A stretch of 32,444 nt of DNA from assembly GCA_964517795.1 (NCBI GenBank), contig CAZFDE010000030.1, positions 1-32,444 of the forward strand, given 5' to 3'. Shown here in pieces: positions 1-6,829 of this stretch (positions within the stretch are counted from its first letter, which is position 1; every line of letters starts with the position of its first letter). Origin of the DNA: CAZFDE01 sp964517795 (GTDB taxonomy: Bacteria > Planctomycetota > Phycisphaerae > Sedimentisphaerales > Anaerobacaceae). Both the position numbers and the translations under genes were made by a program. The notes below the pieces were generated by a model, which saw nothing but the letters and a program-made list of their open reading frames with translations, had not been told where the DNA came from and did no database searches.

Positions 1-389
1 GGTTTGCCGCCGATTCCCATCATGTATTCGTAACTCGTCCCTTCGGATTCGAATTTGGATGGATGACCCCTGTCGGCCGGGCACTTGAACACCTTCTTCT
101 GGTTCGAAACATTATGCAGAAGAAAATGGGGGATCGACGGCTTGGACGTATTGATGGACGGCACCTGTGCGGCCGGAGGCATAATATTCTTATTGCTGTC
201 AAGATACATGATCATCGCTAACGCCAGGTTATGAAGATTAGCGCGACAGACGATGATTTTGCCCTTCGCCCGGACTTTACTGACGACCGGAACCAGGATG
301 CCGAATAACATACTGATAATCCCCAGCACGACGAGCAATTCGATCAACGTAAATCCTTTATTCCACGGCTGCATCCGTTTCGTTTTCAT
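1..389 (-). CDS. Type II secretion-like prepilin (pseudopilin), C-terminus cut by window edge
   Basis: The protein starts MKTKRMQPWNKG followed by FTLIELLVVLGI, the classic prepilin N-methylation motif. Cleavage is expected between Gly12 and Phe13, with the conserved Glu at +5 (Glu17). A hydrophobic helix runs to about residue 40, and a soluble part follows with CRANLHNLALAM and a CPADRG motif typical of planctomycete H-X9-DG-type pseudopilins. About 129 residues are visible before the left edge truncates the gene. Planctomycetes carry many such proteins, thought to form or decorate type II secretion or pilus-like assemblies at the inner membrane. I chose the ATG at 389 because the frame upstream soon closes. 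No good SD is visible, but a TATAAT -10-like box lies at 408-413. The family is secure; the specific role is unknown. Confidence 0.85.
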   Translation of the reverse strand, partial: MKTKRMQPWNKGFTLIELLVVLGIISMLFGILVPVVSKVRAKGKIIVCRANLHNLALAMIMYLDSNKNIMPPAAQVPSINTSKPSIPHFLLHNVSNQKKVFKCPADRGHPSKFESEGTSYEYMMGIGGK

Positions 390-428
390 CGGTCATTGTA
401 TCACAAAATTATATACCAGATTATCAAT

Positions 429-444
429 TGCAGGCCATCCTGCA
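429..444. promoter_or_regulatory. Perfect 6-bp palindrome upstream of the prepilin gene, possible operator
   Basis: TGCAGG and CCTGCA are separated by four bases (CCAT). The site sits where the -35 element should be relative to a TATAAT box on the minus strand at 408-413, and no conventional -35 is recognisable. It could be an activator or repressor site, or a weak hairpin downstream of the coiled-coil gene. There is no T-run, so a terminator is less likely. The sequence is certain; the role is inferred. Confidence 0.3.
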
Positions 445-501
445 CCCGCCAAAAATGCTTTGGTTTTTGGGGCTTGGGGTCACTATGCTGCTTACCCAAA
501 A

Positions 502-1404
502 TCAATCCCATTTGAATTCATCGCTTTGACCGAGGATTTTCTCCAGGCGTTTTTGTACTTCGGCCTGCTTGAATTGCGGGTCGCGCCACGTTTCCAGCCG
601 CTCGTAACTTTTATCCAGTTGATCCTGAAGGTCTTTGAGTTTTTCCTCTAATTGCTGGTACGCAATCTCCCTGCGTTTGAGAAGCACGTCGTACTTTTGC
701 TCGATCACCTCTTTCAGCTCGGCCGTCAGCGTTTCCTGCTGCTGCGAATCGTTGACATCGCGGATCTGCTCGATCAGGTCGTTGCGTTTCTGATTCAGGG
801 CCAGGTCTTCTTTAAGCACCTCGGCCAGTTCGGGATTCTCCTTCGACGCCTTGGCGATCCGCCCGTACTTTCGAATGCTCAGCCCTAACCGCCGCGTATA
901 CATCCGCGGGCTTTCTTCGCGAACCTCATCAAGCGATTCGGCCTCCTCGGGATAATTCGCCTCGAGCCACTCGAGATACTCCGTGTGTTTTTCGATGATC
1001 TCATCGATGCGCTCACCGGCTTCCCTGTTTCCGCGTATATCAGCGGGCCGTCCTCGCCGGCCCGAATGTTCGCCGCGTTGGGGCCGTGCATTCTGGAGCA
1101 TGTCGTGAATTTCTTTCTGAAAAGCGTAGGGATCCTCTTTCTGCAGTTGCTTGAGCTGAGCGGCCTTTTCCGGATCCGTATCGCCGATCCGTTTGAGCAG
1201 GCGATTGACCATCTTTTCACCGATCGGCGGCGGCCCGTCCATCGGGTCCGGATGCGCTTCGCCTTCCATTTGCGGCGGTGGCGGCGGCGGCATCTCTTCT
1301 TCATTCAACGCTTCTTGATCGGGCCGTGCCTGCAGCGGCGTACCGACCGCCAGCCACAATCCCGTCACCATCAATAATGCGAATAAACAGCGATATGTCT
1401 TCAT
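502..1404 (-). CDS. Secreted coiled-coil protein of the ECF sigma operon (hypothetical)
   Basis: The start is the ATG at 1404, because AAGGA lies about 7 bases upstream and a signal peptide follows at once (basic MKTYR, hydrophobic core to about residue 20, AxA-like end GTPLQA). A longer reading would begin inside the preceding gene. The mature part has a PPPPPPQ stretch near residue 40, then long, highly charged heptad-like helices (about 125-290) rich in Glu, Lys, Arg and Gln. I recognise no catalytic motif. It lies 4 bases after the membrane-protein gene and shares an operon with the sigma factor, which suggests a periplasmic sensor, effector or target of that regulator. It loosely recalls periplasmic metal-sensing helical proteins, but I would not assign that function. 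Confidence 0.7.
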   Translation of the reverse strand: MKTYRCLFALLMVTGLWLAVGTPLQARPDQEALNEEEMPPPPPPQMEGEAHPDPMDGPPPIGEKMVNRLLKRIGDTDPEKAAQLKQLQKEDPYAFQKEIHDMLQNARPQRGEHSGRRGRPADIRGNREAGERIDEIIEKHTEYLEWLEANYPEEAESLDEVREESPRMYTRRLGLSIRKYGRIAKASKENPELAEVLKEDLALNQKRNDLIEQIRDVNDSQQQETLTAELKEVIEQKYDVLLKRREIAYQQLEEKLKDLQDQLDKSYERLETWRDPQFKQAEVQKRLEKILGQSDEFKWD

Positions 1405-1408
1405 GATT

Positions 1409-1933
1409 CTATCCTTTCCAGAAATCACTATTGATCTCAATTAGTTCCGCTTCCAGTTCCGATACCTGCGAATCGTCATAATCGACCGACTCGTCAAAAT
1501 GCAACGCGTAAATATCCTCCTGCAGATCGCTCACCTGTGCGGCCAGTGTCGCCAGTTCCGCATCAGCCTCGATCACATCCTCGCTCTCCCACAACGACTC
1601 ACTGATCTGCGGCTGCGATGCGACAATCGGTTGGCGGTCGGGCTGCTGCGGCCCATGCGTCCAGATCAGCGCCGCGATCGCAATAACCGCTGCGGCCGTA
1701 ACCGCAATCCGCGATAGCCGCCAACGATGTACCCCTCGCCGCTGCGCATCCAGTTGCGTGCGCATCCGGCCTTTGATATCCGCCAGCAGCTCGGCATCCG
1801 GCTTCGGTGCCGGGTGCTGATCCATTAACGCATCGCCGGCCCGGATATCCGCCAGCAGCTTTTGTGCTTGTACCGGATCGCCGAACCGCTCGATCAGTTC
1901 GTTTATTTCGTTCGTGTCTTTTTTATGGTTCAT
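1409..1933 (-). CDS. Single-pass membrane protein, probable anti-sigma factor
   Basis: This 174-residue protein has a cytoplasmic N-terminal part of about 73 residues, one membrane helix (about 75-91, IAVTAAAVIAIAALI) and an acidic outer domain ending in SDFWKG. The layout and its place directly after an ECF sigma gene (4 bases) fit a membrane anti-sigma factor that holds the sigma factor at the inner membrane. The zinc HxxxCxxC motif of ZAS-type anti-sigma factors is absent, so it would belong to a non-zinc class. The acidic C-terminus may contact the secreted coiled-coil protein encoded next. The function is inferred from topology and context, not from sequence similarity. Confidence 0.6.
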   Translation of the reverse strand: MNHKKDTNEINELIERFGDPVQAQKLLADIRAGDALMDQHPAPKPDAELLADIKGRMRTQLDAQRRGVHRWRLSRIAVTAAAVIAIAALIWTHGPQQPDRQPIVASQPQISESLWESEDVIEADAELATLAAQVSDLQEDIYALHFDESVDYDDSQVSELEAELIEINSDFWKG

Positions 1934-1937
1934 GGCT

Positions 1938-2468
1938 TCATTCCATTAATTCGCGTAATTTCTTTAATCCCCGGTGCAGCTTCGAAAGCGTCGTGCCGAT
2001 CGGCTCGGCGCGCATCTCGGCAATCTGCTTAAAACTCAGATCCGAATAGTATCGCAGCATGATCACCTCACGCGTCCCCTCGTCGAGTTGCTCGAGCTGT
2101 TTCTGCAGTTCGTCTGCCATCTCATTTTCGTGCACCCCGGCCGCCTTTGGCTCGCAATCGTATTGCTGTTGCTGGTATTGCATCATCTTGCGATGCCGCT
2201 GTTTTTCGCGCAGGTAATCGTAAAACGTATTGGATGCCATCCGAAACAGCCAAGCCTCGAAATTCCCCCCGGCAAAGTCCTTGATACTCCGCACCAGTTT
2301 GAGAAAGAGCGTTGACAATAGTTCGTCACAGATATCCCGGTTGCCGACCAATCGATAAAAATAACCGTACAAACGCTCTGAAAAATGGTCCACCAGCACC
2401 TCAAACGCTTCGGGCCGACCCTCCCGGCACCCCTCGATCGTCGTTGTCAGATCACTGTTTTCAGCCAT
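1938..2468 (-). CDS. RNA polymerase sigma factor, ECF subfamily
   Basis: At 176 residues it has the usual ECF size. Region 2 covers about residues 18-90, with the FEAWLFRMASNTFYDYLRE segment that contacts the -10 element. Region 4 covers about 120-172, with LDEGTREVIMLRYYSDLSFK and a helix-turn-helix ending in LSKLHRGLKKLRELME. A Gln-rich linker (QYQQQQYD) separates the two. It heads an operon with a probable membrane anti-sigma factor and a secreted coiled-coil protein. The operon resembles a trans-envelope signalling unit in which the sigma factor would direct RNA polymerase to stress genes. I see no confident autoregulatory promoter in the 111 bases upstream. Confidence 0.92.
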   Translation of the reverse strand: MAENSDLTTTIEGCREGRPEAFEVLVDHFSERLYGYFYRLVGNRDICDELLSTLFLKLVRSIKDFAGGNFEAWLFRMASNTFYDYLREKQRHRKMMQYQQQQYDCEPKAAGVHENEMADELQKQLEQLDEGTREVIMLRYYSDLSFKQIAEMRAEPIGTTLSKLHRGLKKLRELME

Positions 2469-2579
2469 TTTCAGGTTTTCCGCAGGTTAAGACGCATCGC
2501 GGCCCGTATTTATTGCAGAAAAATCGCACGGCCGCCGCTTGAATGAATAAAAAATCCTATCTCTTTCCCACAAATGAAC

Positions 2580-2894
2580 TTACAGCAAAGGTTTCGGTCC
2601 GCCCGGACCCCCGTCCTGCGGCAGATCCTCGTCCTCATCCACCTTCCACTTCTCTGATTCGTCAATATCGTCCATCTCCCGCTGCATATACTTGAAGATC
2701 TTGTCCTGCAGCGGCGCGAACTTCTCCTGCATCCGGAACATCGCATGATAGCTCGCCACCAGCATATCCAGCCGGATCAACTGCCATTTCGCCAGGCACT
2801 CGGGCTCTTTGATATTGACAAACGGGTCGCATTTGAAGGTCCGCCGTCCGTTGTCGTCCATCTCGCACAATTCACAATCTTTACACTGGATCAT
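2580..2894 (-). CDS. Small Cys-rich N-terminal protein of unknown function
   Basis: The start at 2894 is set by AAGGAG six bases before the ATG and gives 104 residues; an earlier in-frame ATG lacks such a site. The N-terminus has cysteines at 4, 7, 10, 22 and 33 (MIQCKDCELCEMDDNG), a likely small zinc-binding knuckle. A helical middle (about 35-75, with WQLIRLDMLVASYHAMFRMQ) and an acidic, Gly/Pro-rich tail follow. There is no signal peptide or membrane segment, so it is probably cytoplasmic. I do not recognise the family. The next gene on this strand is the ECF sigma operon, 111 bases downstream, and co-transcription is possible but not shown. Confidence 0.65.
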   Translation of the reverse strand: MIQCKDCELCEMDDNGRRTFKCDPFVNIKEPECLAKWQLIRLDMLVASYHAMFRMQEKFAPLQDKIFKYMQREMDDIDESEKWKVDEDEDLPQDGGPGGPKPLL

Positions 2895-2952
2895 CTCGAA
2901 CTCCTTGCATCGGGCATGCCGCCCGAAAATTGCCGATATCCTCATATTTCTA

Positions 2953-2981
2953 TTGCATCCTTCGATCATACCATATACGAT
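2953..2981 (+). promoter_or_regulatory. Putative sigma-70 promoter of the basic mini-protein gene
   Basis: TTGCAT (2953-2958), a 17-base spacer and TACGAT (2976-2981) match the housekeeping consensus reasonably well. Transcription would start near 2988, about 40 bases before the ATG at 3028. The leader contains an AT-only inverted repeat (2986-2992 with 2997-3003). Confidence 0.45.
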
Positions 2982-3027
2982 GAATATTTAAACTGTTTTA
3001 AATTGATACGCGATTTGGAGATACGAC

Positions 3028-3108
3028 ATGGCAAAACCCAGACGACGCCGCAAAGTCGGCAGCAAGAAACGAAAAGCACGCTGGAAAGTCCGGCATAAAT
3101 CCGGCTAA
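3028..3108 (+). CDS. 26-residue very basic mini-protein, possible small ribosomal protein
   Basis: The frame reads MAKPRRRRKVGSKKRKARWK and then VRHKSG before TAA. Fifteen of 26 residues are Arg, Lys or His and none is acidic. A GGAG sits 7 bases before the ATG, a promoter-like pair lies upstream at 2953-2981, and a hairpin with a T-rich tail follows at 3149-3173. It therefore looks like a complete monocistronic mini-gene rather than chance. The composition resembles tiny ribosomal proteins such as bL37, bS22 or bTHX, but I cannot align it to any of them. It could also bind nucleic acid in another way. The coding call rests on SD, composition and flanking signals. Confidence 0.6.
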   Translation: MAKPRRRRKVGSKKRKARWKVRHKSG

Positions 3109-3148
3109 TCGGCAAAGGCATATAGAATTAAAACAGTTATTCGCCTCG

Positions 3149-3173
3149 TGCGGATACCGCAGTTTTGGCTTTT
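3149..3173 (+). terminator. Rho-independent terminator after the mini-protein gene
   Basis: TGCGG-ATA-CCGCA forms a short GC-rich hairpin, followed by GTTTTGGCTTTT. It lies 40 bases after the mini-gene stop and before the next plus-strand gene, as expected for the end of a single-gene transcript. The stem is only 5 bp, so strength is uncertain. Confidence 0.5.
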
Positions 3174-3192
3174 CAGTTTTAACCTTTCAATT

Positions 3193-3219
3193 CTCAAACG
3201 GGCCATCGCTCGGTTTGAG
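3193..3219 (+). promoter_or_regulatory. Inverted repeat just upstream of the RACo-like gene
   Basis: CTCAAAC and GTTTGAG pair as a 7-bp stem around a 13-base loop, ending 15 bases before the ATG at 3235. No clear SD lies in that space. It could be an operator or an mRNA hairpin that controls translation. It is far too short for a cobalamin riboswitch. Confidence 0.3.
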
Positions 3220-3234
3220 TAATCAGTTTAACCG

Positions 3235-4812
3235 ATGCAATACGTAAAAGTCATTTTCAAGCCCGATGACCGGGAGGTCCTGATTCACAAAGGCGCGACG
3301 CTGCTGGAAGCGGCCAGCCGCGCCGGCATCGTCCTGAATGCCTCCTGCGGCGGCAAGGGCACCTGTCACAAGTGCCGTGTCATCCTCGAACCCGATCGGA
3401 TCGAAGTCCTCGCCTGCCAGCATACCGTCGAATCCGACCTGACGGTGACCGTTCCGCAGACCTCGCGCTTCTATAACCAGAAGATCCTCGAACGCGGCAT
3501 CGACGTCACCGCCAAGACCTTCCCGGATATCTGGCAGCAATACGCCGAGCACGGTGAGCCGGTCCTTGGCGTGGCCGTCGATATCGGCACCACGACGGTT
3601 GTGGCCCGGTTGCTGGACATGAAAACCGGCCGGCACCTCGCCACCGAATCGATCCTGAACCCGCAGACGCAGTTCGGAGACGATGTCGTCAGCCGCATCA
3701 CGTACGCCCAAAGCGACGACAGGCTCAAGGAACTGCAAAAGGTGATCGTCGATTGCCTCAACACGCTCTTTGAGGCCGTCTGCAAGGAAGCGGGTGCCGC
3801 GACAGATCGGATTTTCGAGGTCTCGGTCGTCTGCAATACCACGATGAACCATATTTTTCTCGGTCTGCCGGTCGTCCAGCTCGGCCAGGCCCCGTACCAC
3901 GCCCATTCGGTCGATGCATTCGACCTGCCGCCGGCCGAGATCGGCCTGAAGATCAACCCCGCGGGCAACGTCCATACCGTCGAGAATATCGCCGGTTTCG
4001 TCGGGGCCGATACCACCGCTGTGGCACTGGCGATCGATATCGATAACGCCGACGAGATGACGCTGGCCATCGATATCGGCACCAACGGCGAGATCGTCCT
4101 GGGCACGCGCGAGAAGCTCTATGCGGCCAGTTGTGCGGCCGGGCCCGCGCTCGAAGGCGCCCGCATCTCACAAGGTTCGCGGGCCGTCTGCGGGGCGATC
4201 GAATCGGTCCTCTTAAACGAAGACGATATCGCCGTCGAGGTCATCGGCGATTGCGGCCCGCAGAGCATCTGCGGCTCCGGCTTGATCGATTCCGTCGCGC
4301 TGATGGCCGAACTCGGCATTATCGACGCGACCGGCCGCATCCAGGATCCGGAGAATCTGCCGGATCTGCCGCCCAAGATTCGCGAACGCGTCATTATCGT
4401 CAACGATCAGCCCGCGTTCTGCCTCGTATGGCAGGGCGGTGAGCCGCAGGTTGTCCTCACCCAGCGTGACGTTCGCGAAACGCAATTAGCCAAGGCCGCG
4501 ATCCGCGCGGGGATTAAATTATTGGAGAAAAAGCTCTCGCTTTCGAATGGCGATATCAAGCATTGCCTGATCGCCGGTGCATTCGGCAACTATATCAAGC
4601 CGAAAAACGCACTGCGGATCGGCCTGCTGCCGGATGTGCCGCTGGAGCGGATCGTCTCGGTCGGTAATGCGGCCGGCTCGGGTGCCGAGATGACACTCTT
4701 AAACAAGGCCCTTAGAGAAAAAACCAAAGATTTGTCCCAAAAGATCGAGTACGTCGAGATCGCCCACGAACCCGATTTCACTATGGTGTACGCGGATGCC
4801 ATGATGTTTTGA
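3235..4812 (+). CDS. RACo-like reductive activator of corrinoid proteins (2Fe-2S ferredoxin + ASKHA ATPase, DUF4445)
   Basis: Residues 1-85 are a plant-type 2Fe-2S domain with Cys38, Cys44, Cys47 and Cys61 (C-x5-C-x2-C-x13-C). The rest is the RACo middle and C-terminal ASKHA region, with phosphate-binding strands VAVDIGTTTVVARL (near 115) and LAIDIGTNGEIVLG (near 280) and a late IAGAFGNYI. Family members use ATP to reduce the inactive cob(II)amide state of corrinoid proteins to cob(I)amide, taking electrons from low-potential donors. At 525 residues it is shorter than many homologues (about 600-650), mainly in the linker. The start is fixed by an in-frame TAA one codon before the ATG. No corrinoid protein or methyltransferase is present, so its partner lies elsewhere. 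The nearby Rnf cluster is a plausible electron source. Confidence 0.85.
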   Translation: MQYVKVIFKPDDREVLIHKGATLLEAASRAGIVLNASCGGKGTCHKCRVILEPDRIEVLACQHTVESDLTVTVPQTSRFYNQKILERGIDVTAKTFPDIWQQYAEHGEPVLGVAVDIGTTTVVARLLDMKTGRHLATESILNPQTQFGDDVVSRITYAQSDDRLKELQKVIVDCLNTLFEAVCKEAGAATDRIFEVSVVCNTTMNHIFLGLPVVQLGQAPYHAHSVDAFDLPPAEIGLKINPAGNVHTVENIAGFVGADTTAVALAIDIDNADEMTLAIDIGTNGEIVLGTREKLYAASCAAGPALEGARISQGSRAVCGAIESVLLNEDDIAVEVIGDCGPQSICGSGLIDSVALMAELGIIDATGRIQDPENLPDLPPKIRERVIIVNDQPAFCLVWQGGEPQVVLTQRDVRETQLAKAAIRAGIKLLEKKLSLSNGDIKHCLIAGAFGNYIKPKNALRIGLLPDVPLERIVSVGNAAGSGAEMTLLNKALREKTKDLSQKIEYVEIAHEPDFTMVYADAMMF

Positions 4813-4997
4813 TTAGCCACGGAGCTCACAGAGACCTCTGTGTACTCGGCGTCCTTTGTGGCAAATCGTCGTTCGTGATTCGGTTTCAAAGATAAGGCGG
4901 CAAAGGGTTTGAGATTGCCGCGCGAATCCTCGAATCGCTCGCAATGACATTCTACAATCCGTGGCAATCTGCGAAATCCATGTCATAGGATAAAAAA
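4813..4997. repeat. Convergent intergenic region built of palindromic, repeat-like units
   Basis: This gap lies between two convergent genes and appears non-coding. Unit one (4816-4862) nests a perfect CACAGAG-AC-CTCTGTG hairpin (4827-4842) inside an outer stem, GCCACGGAG with CTTTGTGGC (two G-U pairs). Unit two (4911-4948) starts GAGATTGCC and ends GCAATGAC; read on the minus strand it has the GTCATTGCGAG...GGCAATCTC ends of a dispersed repeat seen in many bacterial genomes. Unit three (about 4955-4990, AATCCGTGGCAATCTGCGAA) resembles another common genomic filler repeat. The hairpin may also end transcription from both sides. Repeat identity is from memory of typical sequences, and no second copy lies in this window. 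Confidence 0.5.
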
Positions 4998-6800
4998 TCA
5001 CGACTCACAATTCGAATGCATTGCATCATTAAGATGGCGAACGAGATGCGCTTTCTCCGGGCCGCCGAGGTGTTCCCACGGCAGGACGTCGGTTGTCTCG
5101 AACGAAAGGCCGGCTGCGGCATAGAGGTCAAAGCCGTTATCGGCAAACGCCTTCTGCCATATCTCAAACTCAAAGCATTCGCTCCACAGATCGAACCGGG
5201 CACCGTTTCGCCACGCCGACTCGATCACGCGGCCGAGTCGCCGGTCGCCGCGGCCGATAGCCGACTCCAGAATACTCTGCTCGATGCGGTGGAATTTGAA
5301 ATTAACCGCGCCCGCGCGAATGGATTTCTTGGTATCGAGGATCAACCGCCGGGCATTCTCGAAATAGTCTTTGGACTGCTGGGTGATAAAGCCAAAGGGC
5401 GTATGGGGCTTGGGTACGAGCCAACTGACGGCCGCATTAATCGAAGCGGGCCTGCCGTCAACCGCGTGCCGCAGATCGGAGATATGTTTACACAGATGGA
5501 CGATCTCGACGATGTCGGCGGGCGTCTCGCCGGGAAAACCGACCATGAAATACAGCTTGATCTTCTGCCAGCCGTTGCGGTAGGCCTGCGTCACAGCCGC
5601 AAAGAGATCATCGTTGCTGAGCGGCTTGTGAATGAGTTTGCGGAGTTTTTCGCTCGCTGCCTCGACGGCAATGGTCAGGCCGCTCTTGCGGACCGAACTG
5701 ACGAGCTTGGGCAGAATGCTGAGCTGCTGATCGACGCGCAGGCTCGGCACGGAGATACCGACGTGCTTGTCGGCGAAATAGCCCTGGAGTTTTTCGATCA
5801 ATTCCTCCAGATGCGGATACTCCGCCGTCGAAAGACTCAGCAGGGCGATGGTATCGAATCCGGTGGCCGCGTATGCCTGATCGGCCAATTTTAGGAGTTT
5901 ATCCGGGCTGCGATACCGGATCGGTCGGCGAAGAAAGCTCGCCTGGCAGAACCGGCAGCGACCCGGGCAGCCCCGCATGATCTCGAGATTGATCCGTTCA
6001 TGCACGGCCTGACAAAATGGCACGATGGGCCTGGTCACGGCCGGCGCGTTTTCAAAATCCGCGATTACCGCATTAACGATCCGCGTCGGCAGACCTTCGC
6101 GGTTCGGCTCAAAGGCGGTCATTTTATCGTTTTCGTATTTGAAGCGGTAAAAGGCGGGGACATAAACACTATCGAATTGCCGAGCGGCCCGATAGAGCAA
6201 GTCGGATTTGGCCAGTCCCTCGGTCTTGCAATCGAGAATCAAGTGCAGCAGATCGGCGACAACCGCCTCGCCGTCGCCGAGGACAAACAGGTCAACAAAA
6301 TCCGCCACCGGCTCGCCGCAGTTGGCCATTGTCCCGCCGGCGATCACAATCGGATCGGCCTCGGCCCGATCAGCACTGTGAATCGCCAGCCCGGCCAGAT
6401 CGAGAATATTGAGAACGTTCGTGTAGCACAGCTCGGTACTGAGCGAAAAACCAATAACATCGAAGTCCCTAACAGCCGCCTGGGATTCGAGCGTAAACAG
6501 GGGAATCTGCTTTTCGCGCAGCACCTGTTCGGCGTCGGTCCAGGGACAATAGACGCGATCGGCGGCGAACTGCTCGAACGAATTGATATATTCGTAGAGG
6601 ATCGCCAGCCCGGTATTGCTGATGCCAACCTCGTAGGTATCCGGAAAGCACAGGGCAACGGCCAGATCGCTGGCAAACAGGTCTTTGGCGCACTGGTTGA
6701 TCTCGCCGCCGATATAGCGGCTGGGCATCCGGACGAACGGCAGGAACTCCCGCTCGATCCGCTGCGACAGGATGTTGATCTGCTTTTGAGTCATGGCCAT
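4998..6800 (-). CDS. B12-binding-type radical SAM protein, TIGR03960 family
   Basis: The 600-residue protein has an N-terminal Rossmann-like region (about 30-190, with DTYEVGISNTGLAILYEYIN and VIAGGTMANCGEPV) and then a radical SAM core. The cluster motif is MRGCPGRCRFCQ with Cys278, Cys282 and Cys285. Downstream come KIKLYFMVGFPGE and a C-terminal region with WLVPKPHTPFG. This matches the TIGR03960 group, whose exact reaction is unknown and which is often fused to or encoded beside a TIGR03936/DUF2344 protein. No such partner is visible here. Two start codons are close together: ATG 6800 (MAMTQ) and ATG 6794 (MTQKQ). The promoter box at 6801-6806 suggests the second is the true, leaderless start. 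Confidence 0.85.
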   Translation of the reverse strand: MAMTQKQINILSQRIEREFLPFVRMPSRYIGGEINQCAKDLFASDLAVALCFPDTYEVGISNTGLAILYEYINSFEQFAADRVYCPWTDAEQVLREKQIPLFTLESQAAVRDFDVIGFSLSTELCYTNVLNILDLAGLAIHSADRAEADPIVIAGGTMANCGEPVADFVDLFVLGDGEAVVADLLHLILDCKTEGLAKSDLLYRAARQFDSVYVPAFYRFKYENDKMTAFEPNREGLPTRIVNAVIADFENAPAVTRPIVPFCQAVHERINLEIMRGCPGRCRFCQASFLRRPIRYRSPDKLLKLADQAYAATGFDTIALLSLSTAEYPHLEELIEKLQGYFADKHVGISVPSLRVDQQLSILPKLVSSVRKSGLTIAVEAASEKLRKLIHKPLSNDDLFAAVTQAYRNGWQKIKLYFMVGFPGETPADIVEIVHLCKHISDLRHAVDGRPASINAAVSWLVPKPHTPFGFITQQSKDYFENARRLILDTKKSIRAGAVNFKFHRIEQSILESAIGRGDRRLGRVIESAWRNGARFDLWSECFEFEIWQKAFADNGFDLYAAAGLSFETTDVLPWEHLGGPEKAHLVRHLNDAMHSNCES

Positions 6801-6829
6801 AGTATAGCCGAAAAACGCGAGGATTTCTA
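6801..6829 (-). promoter_or_regulatory. Putative promoter of the TIGR03960 gene, placed for a leaderless transcript
   Basis: On the minus strand TAGAAA (6829-6824), a 17-base spacer and TATACT (6806-6801) precede the gene. TATACT is followed by ATGGCC and then ATG at 6794, so transcription would begin at or next to a start codon with no room for an SD. The whole element fills the 29-base gap to the divergent apbE gene. Confidence 0.4.

Noticed and set aside
449..470. CCAAAAA/TTTTTGG inverted repeat downstream of the coiled-coil gene
   Set aside because: The stem is mostly A-T and no T-run follows on the minus strand, so I did not call a terminator.
3109..3234. Possible cobalamin riboswitch upstream of the RACo-like gene
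   Set aside because: The gap is only 126 bases, partly filled by a terminator, and no B12-box-like sequence is visible.
3223..3975. Open frame of 250 codons opposite the RACo-like gene
   Set aside because: It lies wholly inside a well-supported gene, has low-complexity Asp/Arg/Gly composition and no family motif. GC-rich codons of the real gene create it.
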